Below are positions 46,082 through 57,965 of a stretch of 64,000 nucleotides of DNA, one piece after another. Made by a program: the position numbers and the translations under genes. The notes below the pieces were generated by a model. The model saw only the letters and a program-made list of their open reading frames with translations. It did not search any database and was not told where the DNA came from. Position 1 is the stretch's first letter; each line of letters starts with the position of its first letter. The DNA is from Lepisosteus oculatus (taxonomy: Eukaryota > Chordata > Actinopteri > Semionotiformes > Lepisosteidae), in the NCBI RefSeq assembly GCF_040954835.1, contig NC_090703.1, positions 10,101,001 to 10,165,000 of the forward strand, given 5' to 3'.

Positions 46082-49000
46082 AGGTTTGAAAGGGAATGTA
46101 CACTACTCTCTCAGGCTGCTTCTTGTCCAGGACAGACATGTTGCCAAACCGCACAGTGATGCAGAAGGTCAGAACACTCACCATGACAGATGTGTAGGAA
46201 GGGGTCATTGCTTCCTGTGACACTCCTAATGTCTTGAACTGCCTCAGAAAGAAACAGCCTCTAGGGAGTTTAATAATAACAACACTAACACTTTTCACCC
46301 CAGAGCACTTGACAGGTCAGAGGGGCCCCATGTCCCAGCAGGTCAGGTAGAGGGGAGCGAAGAGCTACTGGTCCTACTGGTCCACCAGCCCCAGGCTGTC
46401 CTTACAGGAGGCTCTCTGCTTCTCCTCCTGTCGCTCCGGGTCCAGCTGCAGACAGAACCACCAGGGCGGAGAACTACTGAGGAGAGGAGGAGCACACAGC
46501 CAGCATGACAGGCACAGGAAATGAGCCACGTTCACAAACCTCTCAGGAACTGTTTTAAATGAGATTAGGAACTCATTTCATTCTATGCTGTACGAACCGG
46601 TCTGACAGTGTGCCGGAGGCGTTCAGTGCTGGAGCCGAACGTCTGAGCAACGACCTTTGACCTCATAACCTGATTACTCCTTCATGGGAACGCACAGCAA
46701 TTCCATTTATGTAATTCGCTGTGTTTTAACATTTTATTTATTGATTTTCCCCCCCTTTTACTATGCAGTTATATATATATCCGTTGGCAGAAAGTGGCCT
46801 GTTTTTCCTTTTCTCTGTGAAAGGTTAGCACCCCGAATTTGTATGGCGTCCAGACTGGCTTTTCCGTGACGTCGCTCTCGTTATTCATAGATTCCTCGCA
46901 AGCTGTTCTAGCGGTTTCGCTAGAACGTTGTGAAATCATGCTACTGTATGATAACAGTACAACACGTTTTTTTTTTCTGCGCTTAAAGATTCATTTACTA
47001 TGGCAGACGTCTACAAGGGTCTTCAGTATCGAGTTCAGCGTCTGGCTGTGCTGGGTCGGGCGGAGCTACACCGGCAGAAGCCCGGGCCTCCTGTCGTATC
47101 CAATTCAGTATCACCTGGAAATCTGTACCCCCGGAATGCGCACACGTTCCACAAAACCCTCCGCGATACTTGGCGATACAGGCAGCTCCTGCCTTTATTT
47201 TTCCGCCTGTGCTTCTTAGAATCGGGATTAAAAAAAAAGGAACCTGTTGTTTGTGTGTGTTTATATCGGTTTCTCGGTGCATTTGATGCGATTGCTAGGG
47301 ATTAGAGGAACGTAAAAAAATACCGCCACCACTTGAATGAAAGCTAAAATTATGTTTACACAAGACAGGGGAGCCCGAAAGAAGTGACACAAAGCCTGTG
47401 TGCATCTTTGGTCCTTATGTGGTACATACAAATAATTGTGTATGTGGAGGACGAGAACAATCATGCGTCGCTGACGAAACGGATTGCGCATTTCGCAGAC
47501 GGATACAGATTTCCAGGAGATACTGAACGGGATGAGACACCTGTTCTCCATTGAGCCCCCGGCTTCTTCCTGACCGTCTGTGCGATGTCCACCCCAGGCC
47601 CGAACGCGCCGTAAGGCTGCTTACACTACTGGTAATACCATCTCAGCATTGTGAACAAAGTGGAATTTCACCCCTATTTCTTGACATTATAAACGTTAAC
47701 CGAGTAGTATTGATCAATAGGGCGTCGGGAAAACCGATGGCATGCAAGCGCGTAGTTTTGTTGCAAATAAAAAAATCGAAATCGGTCCCAATGCCTGTCA
47801 CCTCCCAAAGTTAGCAGGCAGAACTGCGCCAGGTGAAAACCGGAAAGTCAGCGGAGATATTCGGGGGATGCGTGTGAAAGTGAGTTCTGGCTAGTATTTG
47901 TCTCCATCTAGTGTGTTTCTTGCAAATTACGCGTTTCAGGTTTTTTTTTTCCGATCATGAAGAACAAAGCCATTCTGTTTGGCCGTAGCAGGGCTAGTTG
48001 CCTTATTATTTCCTACAATACGATTCATTTAATATTTCCGCACAGAAAAACGGGAATACACACGACGTTTCTGACTCGGGAAAGGGTTTTGGCTCGCTGT
48101 GTTTCGATCGCATTTGTCAGTTTCTCCCCCGTGAAGTTCGGGTTGTGGCGAGACTGTCAAAGCAACGCTAGAAACGAATATATCGTAGCGCTCCCGAAGG
48201 AGACTGGCGGGCAGCCTGAGCCCGAGACTCTGAAGCCCTCAATTTTGCACTCATTTTCCCTTTCCCCGTCCTCTTTAAACAGGGGGTCCCCTTTCGCGTG
48301 TCCCGCATTCAGCACCGGGCTGGGCAGCTGGCTCTGCTACGCTCTCTCTTCTCGCTTTGCTGCCGTCCCTCCTTTACCTCAGTGGCTAGCACGCCCGGGT
48401 AGCGAGCCCCTGCTCCAGCCTCCCGCCCCTCTTGTTACACCGCTGCCCGTGCAGGGAGACATTAAGGAGGACCGCCACAGATGAACTGCCACGGGGAGAG
48501 AAACTGTAGCAACAGACCCCGTTAATAAAAAAAAAAGTGATTTCTTAATAGCAAAAAAGTTAACAACATTCACTCGGAAATATTGTCGACATGGCATCTT
48601 CAAGCGCAGGAGCCAGTACAGGCCACTCTTGTCACAGAGTCTCTTCCTGGTGGAAATACAAATAAACGCTCGGAATAATTACACATCGAGGAGAGGGCTC
48701 CTGTTGGCACTGGGGAATGCAGCCGGCCTACATTGTAGAGAGACCTTAGGCCTTAAAAAGTTTTTCTCAAGTCGGCAAGGTTGGTCTTGGACTTTAAAAT
48801 ATATGCAGCTATATTACAGCAAAGTTACCTAAATTCTACAGTCGAAGCAGAAATGATGCAATTTACTAGCAATCCTTCTCTAGTAGAGTAAAATTACCAG
48901 AGCCGCTTCAAGACTTTCAAGAGAGCGCCACAAGAGGGAGTCCAAGCTCTCTGTTAATTAAGACGCTACCGAATAAAGTCTTGAGCTCTTTCTCACCGGT
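44651..49000. other. gap between genes, middle part
   Basis: Contains a TG/poly-G run (44820-44842), a truncated 5S-type SINE with long TTA tail (45835-46082), a 9-base perfect hairpin GTTCTAGCG-GTTT-CGCTAGAAC (46905-46926), and a stretch at 46.8-48.5 kb with more CpG than its flanks. Long ORFs at 47.96-48.48 kb (+) and around 47 kb show no recognisable domain. Confidence 0.5.
45835..46082 (+). repeat. 5S-type SINE family, 5'-truncated copy with expanded TTA tail
   Basis: Shares CTATGGCTGCCGTCGCATCA, CCAGGTGGGGCTGCACATTG and CCCCATTACCTGTAAAG with the other copies. The tail is about 20 TTA units (46023-46080). Confidence 0.88.
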
Positions 49001-52000
49001 CTGCAGTGCCAGTCGGGACCGCTAGTGGGAGCTCCTGCTAAGTTTCTTCGCAAATCTCGGTACAGCCTCCAACAATTCACAGCAGAAGAAGTTACTCTGG
49101 TCTCAAACCACCTCCGATATGTCCCAGCCTCTTAGGTGCTCAGAAATGTGGCATGACCTATAACGAACAAGACCACGATGGAGAAAGTGTACGTATTTTT
49201 CCCTTTCCAGGAGTGCAGTGCTTTCTTCAGTACCAGTTACCTATTAAAATAAATTTCCATTGTCTCCAGTACCAGAAGTGCCAGATGAGAGTCTCAGTTC
49301 AGCTCCTTTGAGAAATCCTATACATAGCGCTCATTGCAAAATATTAAACACAGAGCCTCGTTCTTTTTGCTCTGTCTTCTCTTGAGTCACTAAGCACACA
49401 CATCTGAATTAAGGAAATAGACAAAGAGGAGGATATGTGGTCAATGAAGTATCCCTCTGTGCATGAATACGTTTGATTAAAAAGGACTACATTACCCCAG
49501 TCTCTAAGCTCCAAAAAAGCTTTCTAAGGCCAACAACATATTTGGCCATACTCTTAAGAAATGAGGTAGCAAATAATCAAGTCTTAAATAAAAAAAAAAC
49601 ACACCTCCACATAGTCTCTTAAAACACTAAAATGTCTTCTGTACCTTTCTGTTTTTTTTTTCTTTGGCTGACACACTGGAGAACCCCGATCAAGATTCAA
49701 TTACTGCTTCTTTAAAATACATTATAAACCAGATTATGGACTTGTAATTTGTACCGACTTGGATGGAGAATGAAAGAATAATTTATTGATAAAATCTGAC
49801 AGCAAATATTTCTCCAGAGGAAATTAAAAGGTTGGCTTTTTGACACAATGCAGCAGTTTCGCCTTTTGCAGTAAGAAAAGGAAGCAATGTTTTTAATTAT
49901 TCAGACATCCCACTTTTTAGCCTTTCTGATTTATGTACTGCTCTACTTAAGAGCTTCAGGAACATTAAAACTAGACCGTCTCCATTTTCCACAGTCATAG
50001 AGTCATAGTGACAGTAAAGCCTGGGTGTTTATCCAACAGATCTGAACAAAGTCCGAGGTTAAGTATCCAAGCAAAAGGAACCTCCTCTCTCTACAGAACT
50101 TGACTATAAAAACAAGCGTTTTTCATTGGTTACTGGCATCTCATGTTCCAGGAGGAAAATGTGATTATATCCAGATTATGCTGCAAAACAGCTCAGTGGT
50201 CTCTGTACTACTACTCCATACTAGGTTTTAAGAAGAAATATACAATTATAAATTCATCCAACAGCAGCAAGAAGCTCCTCACTTTTCTGTGGTATCCCAT
50301 GGCACAAGTTTTACAGTAAGATCTCCTTTGTTTTTTTACGTAGAGGAAGCAGGAGTGCGTTTAAACTAATTCAATGTGGGAAGCAGTCAGTGACCATGTC
50401 AAAGGCACAGGAGTTTCATTCCAAGCCCACTGCTGCCTCGTATGTTGAATAAACTAGCCTCTGGTGTGTGCTTTTATCTAATCCTGTCAAAAAATGAGGT
50501 CTTCACAACTGGGAAAGTGGTCCTGATAACTTACAGCAGTTACAGGTCTACTCTTGAACCTGTAAAGGTTTGCTTTACCGGTTATCTTTAACAATTTCTC
50601 TCCATCTGACCTACAGTACTATGTAACGAGGCTGTTGGTGCGTAACAGCTAGCATTTTACCCAGGTGCGTGCTGCACTTGAGTGGGTCCTCTTCTGCGTG
50701 TCAAGAGCTTTGGACATCTCTGGAATGAAAATCGCTAAATAAATGCAGGCAATTGCTGGTTCGATATCTTCTTTTTCACGGAAGATATGCTCGATCCCCC
50801 ACTAGAGAGCACGCGGGGTTTCCACATCATCCAAGATGTCCACATGGAGCACCTACCCGCGACCATCTTCCAGTGCTTCCCCCCGTCTCCTCAAAGACAT
50901 TAAAACAACCACACGCTTTCCTTTTCTGCCTTTATTTAGTAAAGTAGGCTGTTAGGGCGGCCGAGCACCCCGTGAGTGTACAAAGGTTAAGAACGGAAAG
51001 AGAACCCCGGCACCGATCTTCTCCCGCGGGTCAATCGGTGAATCAGGCATGCCGACTGGGAGACGCCCCGAGTGCTGGAGCTCCACTCGGGGAGGTGCAG
51101 CGCTGCCATCCCTCCTGGTGTTATCCCGTTCCTCATTTTTTGAATTCACTTGGATGACTCATCTATCATACCGATTGCACTTAACCCCCCGAATTCAGTT
51201 CTGGTTTCAGAATCGTTGTTTTTTTTTTTTATCAGTGTTACGACAAGCACAGTGAAAAGCGAGTCTTCCCCTTACGGGCCGCCGCGGTGGCGTCCCGCAT
51301 TTCCCCAGGTCTTTGCACCTCGGAGATGGCAGCCGGCGAGGCCAAGAGCAGCTGCTGCCCCTGCTCTCCTCTCTCCGCCCGAGGGGCTCCAGCAGTCCGT
51401 GGGGGAAAGGGGGAGGCTGCTGGGTTGCACTGGGCCCCTGCAGCGCCCAACCAGCCAGGCTGTGCTCACATGCACAGCGCCCACGTTCGCCCTCCCCTTT
51501 AACACAAGATACACATTCAATTCGAAGCACACAGCCCTGTGGTGGCGGCATCTGGCAGCACACACACACCAATCCATTTTAGTTCCAGTGAATGCCTTGT
51601 GGGCAACTCCAGTCCTCAGAAACCAAGGCTTTACACACGTTTTTAATTTACCTATGGGTAAAGCCTTGGGAGAGCTGGCCTCTCTAAGCCCTTATAAGGA
51701 ATCTGTTCAATTAAGTAATGGAGTTGGGGGAAAAAAAAACAGTGCACGGCCACCACTGTATCAGTATGCCACGCAATATAAATTTCTCTTGTGAAACTTG
51801 GCTGCCTGCGTTTTTGCAAAATATTCTCCCCTACGAGAGGATGCCGCTTGAGGGAAATGTCAGCAACATTAATGATTTTCTGCACATCTTTAGCGCATAT
51901 ACTACTCATCGGTACAATCCCAGGGGCAGTCAAAACTCCTAGGGCGAAAAGAAAAGTGGTTTGTGCATCCCTGGTTTTTAAGTAGTCCTAACTCTCAGGA

Positions 52001-53090
52001 TGCCACAAGAGCACAGCCCCTGTGAAGTGTTAAAAGCTGAGGTGCAGGCCTGTCTGAGATACCCGACTGGAACAGACAGCCTCATCACACCTGTTTCCTG
52101 CAGGCAGGGAGCACCTGTGCACGAGGAACCCCCTTGTGGATAGTCCACATGTTTTGGTGGATGCAGCTTCTGACAGTAAAAGGCTGCAGCCCTACATCTT
52201 CAGGCACTCTGCGTTTTTAAAATCTGCACTAGCTTCAGGCATATCAGACACCGGTAGCCAAATTCAGTTGGAGATGTGGACCACCAGTTCTTTGTGCGAA
52301 CTGTGCAGCTGTAAAAACCGTTCAATGCACAGAAAAGTTTTAAGGTTTTCTTCACTGCCTCACAGTCCCTGTTGATCTGCAGAACATTACAGGTGACCAG
52401 CACCTTCTTTCTTAAAAGATCAAACACTTAACTGCAATTCCGACACCCCTTCCATTTACTTATGTTCTTCTTTGAAAATATTATTCTGTCGAGCACTGTT
52501 TGTGAAGGTGAGCAATCCAGGTTAAATAACCAGTTTGGCTGAACCGGTATGGTTAAGGACATGCCACCTTAACTAAGCTTAATAAGTACAGAAGTGGTCT
52601 AATTTAAAATCAGCTCATGACACAGCTTCTGGAAAACGACAAATATTTATCTCCCCATGTTCCGTGACCTAATCTAATAATGTCATCCTTTATTACCGTG
52701 TATGTAAGTGGTACCATCTGTCAGCACAGTAAATCAGCAAGAAAACAGCCATTCCAGGGTTGACAAAAGCCTTTGGTTTTCATCAAAGCAGAGCACAGCG
52801 AAGTAAAGACAGCTGTTTACACTGGGAGATGCTCTGCTGGGATCATTAGTGTTTTTTTCTGTTCACAAGAACGGTTGTGGATTCTTAACAGTCACAAAAG
52901 GAACTGGCTCCTAAAAATCTGCTCCTGCTTGCTTATCTGTCGAGTACAGCTCTACCTCGGCAAGTTCACTAACCTAATGGAATGTCTAGCAGTCCATTCA
53001 AAAGACCCAGGCTGCTTCTCCCTGAAACATACAACAACAAAGTTGGCAGAAACTCTTTTGGCCTTCATGGGATATGGGAGTGAGAAAAGT

Positions 53091-53096
53091 TTTATT
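53091..53096 (-). terminator. candidate peli2 poly(A) signal
   Basis: The first AATAAA on the minus strand that I see downstream of the peli2 stop; it would give a ~2.15 kb 3' UTR. Human PELI2 also has a long 3' UTR. Position alone supports this. Confidence 0.3.
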
Positions 53097-54674
53097 TAGA
53101 ACAGTTTGGAAGTATGGCCAAAACACAATGCAAATTTTAGACTGGAGAAACGAGGTGTACATATGAACATGAAGGAAGGCATGCACGCATGTCTGTGTGG
53201 GTAACCCAATATGCAAGGTTTTTGACTCTCCAAAAGCAATTTGGAAGAGAACATTCAGAACCAGAGCCCCTCCGATCACTGTGGTGTTTAAATACAATCA
53301 GCAAATTGTTCAACTGACCCTGACAATTATCACATAAATAAAGGAGAAACACCCCACCTTGGCTGAACAGCCCTAGTTTACAGTAAGAGTGAATACTGCT
53401 CAAGATTTACTGCTGAAGTGAAACCCGTCAGTGCTCATTAAATCCATCATTGCTACATTACACTTTAGGGGAATGAACTGTTCTCTTGGTCATTATCAAC
53501 TGCAATAACACATATATGGTGGAACATGCTTTGTCACAGCATATTGTGGAGTTTAAAAGTGATTCTATATAAAGCAACAGCATTCTGGTCAGCTGTGCCA
53601 AAGCCTGTCCTTTCCTAAAGCACTGGAAATGAAGAGGGTGCATATACATCCTCTGTACACAGCCCTCAACCACACAGACACATGCAGCCACACATGCATA
53701 GAGAGATGAAAGCACATGCTCAGAGGAGTATACAAGATAAAATATATTAACATCCTTTAAATTATAAAACTGTACAAGGGCCTCTGTGTAGTAAAATATT
53801 CAATAGGAAGAACAAGAAAAATCTTGTGAGCTTTACTGATGGACGTGTAAAAACAGTTTTTAAATATCTCTTCATAAAAACTCCCCATTTGATTAAAATA
53901 GCTCATTTTTATCGTGTAAAAATATCTTTCCCAGGTCCAGACTGGAGCGCCAGGCTCTGGTTTATATCTTTAAATGGAGTCTTGACCAAGGGTTGGTCTA
54001 AACCACATGTCCATTGCCTTCTCCAACCAGGGGCTCTCACTCAGTTTCTCCGCAGGGCCAGTGGAGAAGATGCTTCTTACCTAGTTCACGTGCCAACACG
54101 GAAAACAACAGGATGACAGGGATAAGGGCAGATTTAACCTTCGTGTATATTGTTGCTGCAATCGGAAATGCCTTCCATCTATATCAGATATTTGGCGAAA
54201 AATCGGAGAAAAATCAATTAGCAAAAGCTTAGCATGAAGACAAACCACTATGGGTCTGGACACGAGATGCGGTCAAAGCTATAAACAATCCTAGCTGATT
54301 GATAAAACTGAGATAAATCTGATCCCTGGGATACCCATCGTCTCTTTTGTCAAGCAGCAGCCCAGCTACCTGACCTGGGCACAAGCCCTGATAACTCTGC
54401 AATAACCCAAAAACCACCAGCCTACACCAGCACAGCTCCAGGACAGGAATCTCCGAGCGCCAGGCCACAGGAGCCTTACTGATCCCGGCTCACTCCAGGG
54501 CTGGGGCAGAAACGTGTGGCCACCGAGGTCACCCATTAGCTTATCAGTGTTCCATGGACAAAGTAGGCTGAATTCTCACAAAAAGCCTGAAGAGCCCGAT
54601 ATCTGAAAGGCATGATCATCTACTCTAAATCCATCAGCTTCAGTAAAATGAGTTTTATGAGGATGAATTCTACG

Positions 54675-54775
54675 TGGCACTGAGGCAGGGTGGTAAGCAC
54701 AGTATCACAGCTCCTGGGTTCGATTTTGGCGTCAGATGTCTGCCTCTCTGCCTGGAGTTTACATGGGGTTGCAGA
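54675..54775 (+). repeat. tRNA-derived SINE fragment (V-SINE/HE1-like)
   Basis: GGGTGGTAAGCACAGTATCA, then CTCCTGGGTTCGATTTTGGC (B-box) and CTGCCTGGAGTTTACATG, in SINE order. It probably lies inside the peli2 3' UTR, antisense to it. Confidence 0.65.
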
Positions 54776-55245
54776 ACAGGGTCTGGTGTGCTGTGGTCTT
54801 TTCCGAGAACTGGCTTTGCGATTGTAAATGGATGCAAGGCGTTTTGAGAAAGCCCTGAAAAGGCCTGTGAAAAAGCAGCACAGGTTAACAGCACTGTGCA
54901 CATGAGAGGTAAAGAGGGCAGAGACAACGGAGATCCACAGATTTGCCCCATTTGCTGGGCCGGTGCTCGGGAACCCACAACTGGAGCATCACTGGTCACA
55001 AGAGCCCTGATCCGATGCCTCTTCTGGGCGAGCCGTCATCCTGGCAGCAGGCTGCGGTCAGGGTCCATGAGACTTACTAGGGGGAGCAGCTTACAAGCAG
55101 CACCTCAGCCCGTGGAACCTTACCGACAGATTCCCCGTTTCCGGATAGTAAAAAAAGAAAAGAAAACGGAGGTCAGAAGCTTCACAGTGTATCCACTCCA
55201 CCTCGCCCTGCTCCCCCATTCCATGGGAGCGCTGCGTGTGCCGGC

Positions 55246-55824
55246 TCAGTCAATGGGACCCTGGAAGATGAGCTTGGCACAGCCCTGAGAAGGGCTGAGC
55301 TGCGTGGCACAGAAGGGGCAGGCCGCATGGAAGGCGTGCGTGCCATGAGGCAGGGGGATCTCCGACCAGTACTTGGCCGACTTCTCCGAGCAGACGTGTC
55401 CGCAGGGCACGAAAGCGTGAGTCGGGGCCCCCGTGTCCACATAGAAAGCGGGCTCGGAGCCCAGCCACAGGGGCACGTAGGGCCCCACTGCGCGGCACAT
55501 GGGGCACTCCCGCTGGGCGTTGGGTTCGTGCTCGGAGCGATGGCCCCAGTTGTGGTACCCGTGCACGTGGCCACAGGCCAGGTACACCCAGGGCTGCTTG
55601 TCCTCCAGGGAGCCCAGGTCGCGGCTGCGCTGCATGCTGGGGAAGGCCAGGGTGTTGAGGCCCACGGGGCACTGGGGCCGGGCCGCGTTGATCTCCTGCC
55701 GCAGCGCCTCGATGTGCTTCTGCGTGGGCGTGTGGAAGAGCCCGTCCGCCGTGCGCCACAGCAGGGTGGCGCCGCACAGGTCCACCAGAGAGCCGTCCTG
55801 CAGCACGTTGCTCTCGCTCTCCAC
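55246..55824 (-). CDS. peli2: peli2 last coding exon, RING-like domain (192 codons and stop)
   Basis: Acceptor CCCCTGCAG; stop TGA at 55248-55246. It encodes LCGATLLWRTADGLFH, the conserved link QKHIEALRQEINAARPQCPVG and the full C-terminal RING-like module with all eight Cys/His ligand positions recognisable in CGH, CPMC, CGH and CPFC. The GC-rich codon bias makes the opposite strand open too; those ORFs are shadows. Confidence 0.97.
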   Translation of the reverse strand: MESESNVLQDGSLVDLCGATLLWRTADGLFHTPTQKHIEALRQEINAARPQCPVGLNTLAFPSMQRSRDLGSLEDKQPWVYLACGHVHGYHNWGHRSEHEPNAQRECPMCRAVGPYVPLWLGSEPAFYVDTGAPTHAFVPCGHVCSEKSAKYWSEIPLPHGTHAFHAACPFCATQLSPSQGCAKLIFQGPID

Positions 55825-57965
55825 CTGCAGGGGGCACAACCCGCACACGGCTCAGGGCGAGCGAGCTCACAGGCCCCCCCCGTCAGCCGGCAGGGACGTC
55901 TCCATCTGTCCCCGGCCCGGCGCAAGGCAAAGTTCCATCAGAAAAACCAAGTGTTTGATGCATACAAAAAGACCACTCGCAGCTGTGAACTTCATGCAGA
56001 ACAAAAAACAACGGAAGGACAGGACCGAATTTTAGTCAAGGTTTTAAAAACGGTCGCTGACTCAGAATAAATGATTGGACTCGACAAAGCCTTGGTGTGG
56101 CCTAAGAATAAGCAACACCACTTATTTTGCTACTGACCGGTCAGTTAGAGAGTTAAATGCATCGCCAGCAAAATACTTTCAAGCAGCCTTGTCACTCAAG
56201 AGTATTTTTATAAAGCATCTAACAGGAAAGGTCTATGACACTCTCAAAAATAACCACCTAAAGGAAAGAAGACCAGAAAAATAAACAACCCCTTTAATTA
56301 TTAAGGTTTTCCATTCTACCCTTGAAGGTTTAAAGTTGTGCCTCACCTCTAGTGCAATGTCTTTAGAAGATGCCCCCCTTTCTCCAGAACTTCTCCTGAT
56401 CTGATTGAGCCTATTTCTAGTTTCTGCCTCCCCACGACTATGCCCCTCGACGAGACAAGTCGGCAAGATGCTAGGTTTAAGTACAGCAGGCCGCATGAAG
56501 GATCTTTCAATGTCCATTAGAAACGTGCTGTAGCCCCTCCTGTTGGTATCCCGAACGGAAGGACAGGCAGTTGTGAACAAAGCCTTCCCCCACACCCACG
56601 CCCCTCTTCACCCCCCCCCCCCCGCTCACAAGCCCCCTTTCCCTGGTGGACTGACCAGCTTGCCGCGGGTCTGCGCCGAGCGGGTCTCCCGCAGCGTGTA
56701 GACGTCGCCGCACACGGAGATCTCCCTCCACACGCCAGGCTTGGAGTCCTCGGTGAAGCCGCCGCGCGGGTGCATCACCAGCACGCCGTTGGTGGTCAGC
56801 CCGTCCATGTGGCCGTCGGGGTTCTTCCACTTGGCCGCCTTCTCCTGCGGGGCAGAGGGGCGGTCGTCAGGGGGGGGGCGGGCGTGGGAACGCAGCGGGA
56901 CCGTGCCCAGGAAGGGCAAAGCTTAGAGATTTGCCGTTTCCATATCAGATCGGCATCAACTATTCAACCAAGGCACCCCCCACAACCACCATTAGATGTC
57001 GCCGGTAAATCCATTTTATTAAAAACGTTCAGACATTTTAATCAAGCACCATGCACCCCACCACCCTTCACATCCTCCTCCTGTCACTGGACCTTCACGC
57101 CTCATGCTGAAAGCACACCCGTACTCGGACATGTACCCGTACTGGTACTGGTACCCATACTGGTACTCGGACATGTACCCGTACTGGTACTGGTACCCAT
57201 ACTGGTACCCGTACCCGTACCCGTACCCGTACCCGTACCCGTACAGAAACGCACTGACCCCCAGGAAGATGTTCTTGGAAGAGTCGAAGCCTGCAGCGTA
57301 GATCCTGGCGGTGTAGGGAGGGCTGCGCTCGCACACCACGCGGCAGGCGAACCGGGAGATCGTGCTCTGAGTGATGGGGGCATCTTCAGCCCCCTGGCCC
57401 CCCGACACCGTGTCCGTCACCACAAAGTCAATGGGGCTCTCGGTGGAGCGGCCAATCTGCAGCAGAGCAGAGAGGGAGAATTCTGTAAGAAAGGCACTAG
57501 ACCAAAATAATGAGCCAAATGCAGGACGCAGGGGAAACGGAAGGTAATGTATTTTTAACTCCCGTCTTTCGGATTGTGCAACCCTGAATTTTTGGACAGT
57601 TGCACGCATTAGCTGTTACGGATGTTGACTTTTAAAAGATCTTTCTGCAAAATGTCAGGAGTTGCAGTGCAAGGCAAAGAAAACGCTACTGCAAAGCAAC
57701 ACCAAGTCTCCCTAGATGCCAATTCAACACCTAAATCATTCATCTATACATTATTTATAATAGTATTAAAGAGCATCATTAAGAGGATAAGGTAGGTTCA
57801 TTTATTTGTCATAAGACAGAGAATTTCCTCTGTCTTTCCGTGATGTTTACACTTTTTGATTACCTGGAACATGTCTGTGTCCTTATCATGGCAATACTCC
57901 ACCACCACAGTCTGGTTCCGAGACAGCGTGTAGGAGATGCTGTGCTGCCCCCTGCAGTTCACCGC
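55246..57965 (-). CDS. peli2: peli2, 3' part (last four coding exons): Pellino E3 ubiquitin ligase
   Basis: Joined exons: 57965-57864, 57456-57259, 56844-56656, 55824-55246; 1068 nt, 355 residues plus TGA, all introns phase 0. The protein begins inside the FHA-like substrate-binding core and ends with the C-terminal RING-like domain: two CGH motifs (CGHVHGYHNWG, CGHVCS) and two CPxC motifs (CPMC, CPFC), the CHC2CHC2 pattern of Pellinos. Pellinos bind phosphorylated IRAK kinases and ubiquitinate them in Toll/IL-1 receptor signalling (known for the family). The C-terminus FQGPID and the tmem260 neighbour favour PELI2 over PELI1 (FQGPLD). A few extra residues before DKQPW distinguish it from human. 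The first ~65-70 residues (two exons in human) are not seen and should lie beyond 64000. Confidence 0.96.
55825..56655 (-). other. peli2 intron before the last exon
   Basis: AT-rich with a C run near 56611-56625. No other feature seen. Confidence 0.5.
56656..56844 (-). CDS. peli2: peli2 internal exon (63 codons)
   Basis: Acceptor CCCCGCAG; donor AAGCTG|GTCAGT. It encodes EKAAKWKNPDGHMDGLTTNG, VLVMHPRGGFTEDSKPGVW and SVCGDVYTLRETR, almost identical to human PELI2. Confidence 0.96.
57104..57245. repeat. minisatellite in peli2 intron: 42-base units plus GGGTAC hexamers
   Basis: On the + strand a 42-base unit (TACCCGTACTGGTACTGG..., ending TCGGACATG) is present about twice, then CCCGTA repeats with CCC at 57208, 57214, 57220, 57226, 57232 and 57238. 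In the transcript this is six GGG runs spaced by TAC, starting 18 bases after the exon end at 57259. Confidence 0.93.
57259..57456 (-). CDS. peli2: peli2 internal exon, FHA-like core (66 codons)
   Basis: Acceptor GCTGCAG; donor CTGGGG|GTCAGT. It encodes GRSTESPIDFVVTDTVSG, ITQSTISRFACRVVCER and AAGFDSSKNIFLG. The donor GTCAGT is followed 18 bases later by a G-run array (see repeat at 57104-57245). Confidence 0.96.
57864..57965 (-). CDS. peli2: peli2 internal exon, FHA-like core (34 codons)
   Basis: Acceptor TTGTTCCAG; donor TTCCAG|GTAATC. It encodes GQHSISYTLSRNQTVVVEYC, against human GQHSISYTLSRNQTVVVEYT. By analogy with human this is the third coding exon. Confidence 0.95.

Larger units (their letters stand above)
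49001..55245. other. gap, right part, grading into probable peli2 3' UTR
   Basis: AT-rich, no recognised exon. The stretch from ~53.1 to 55.2 kb is probably peli2 3' UTR if the AATAAA at 53091 is used. GC-rich sequence with long spurious ORFs occurs at 51.0-51.6 kb, and a tRNA-SINE fragment at 54675-54775. Confidence 0.45.

Noticed and set aside
47957..48484. Plus-strand ORF of 175 codons as a protein gene
   Set aside because: No domain or motif. Kept only as part of the CpG-richer region finding.
51150..51794. Plus-strand ORF of 214 codons
   Set aside because: Mixed low-complexity and unique sequence with no recognisable family, and homopolymer T inside; most likely chance in a GC-rich patch.
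55327..56070. Plus-strand ORFs up to 247 codons opposite peli2
   Set aside because: Shadows of the GC-rich last peli2 exon.
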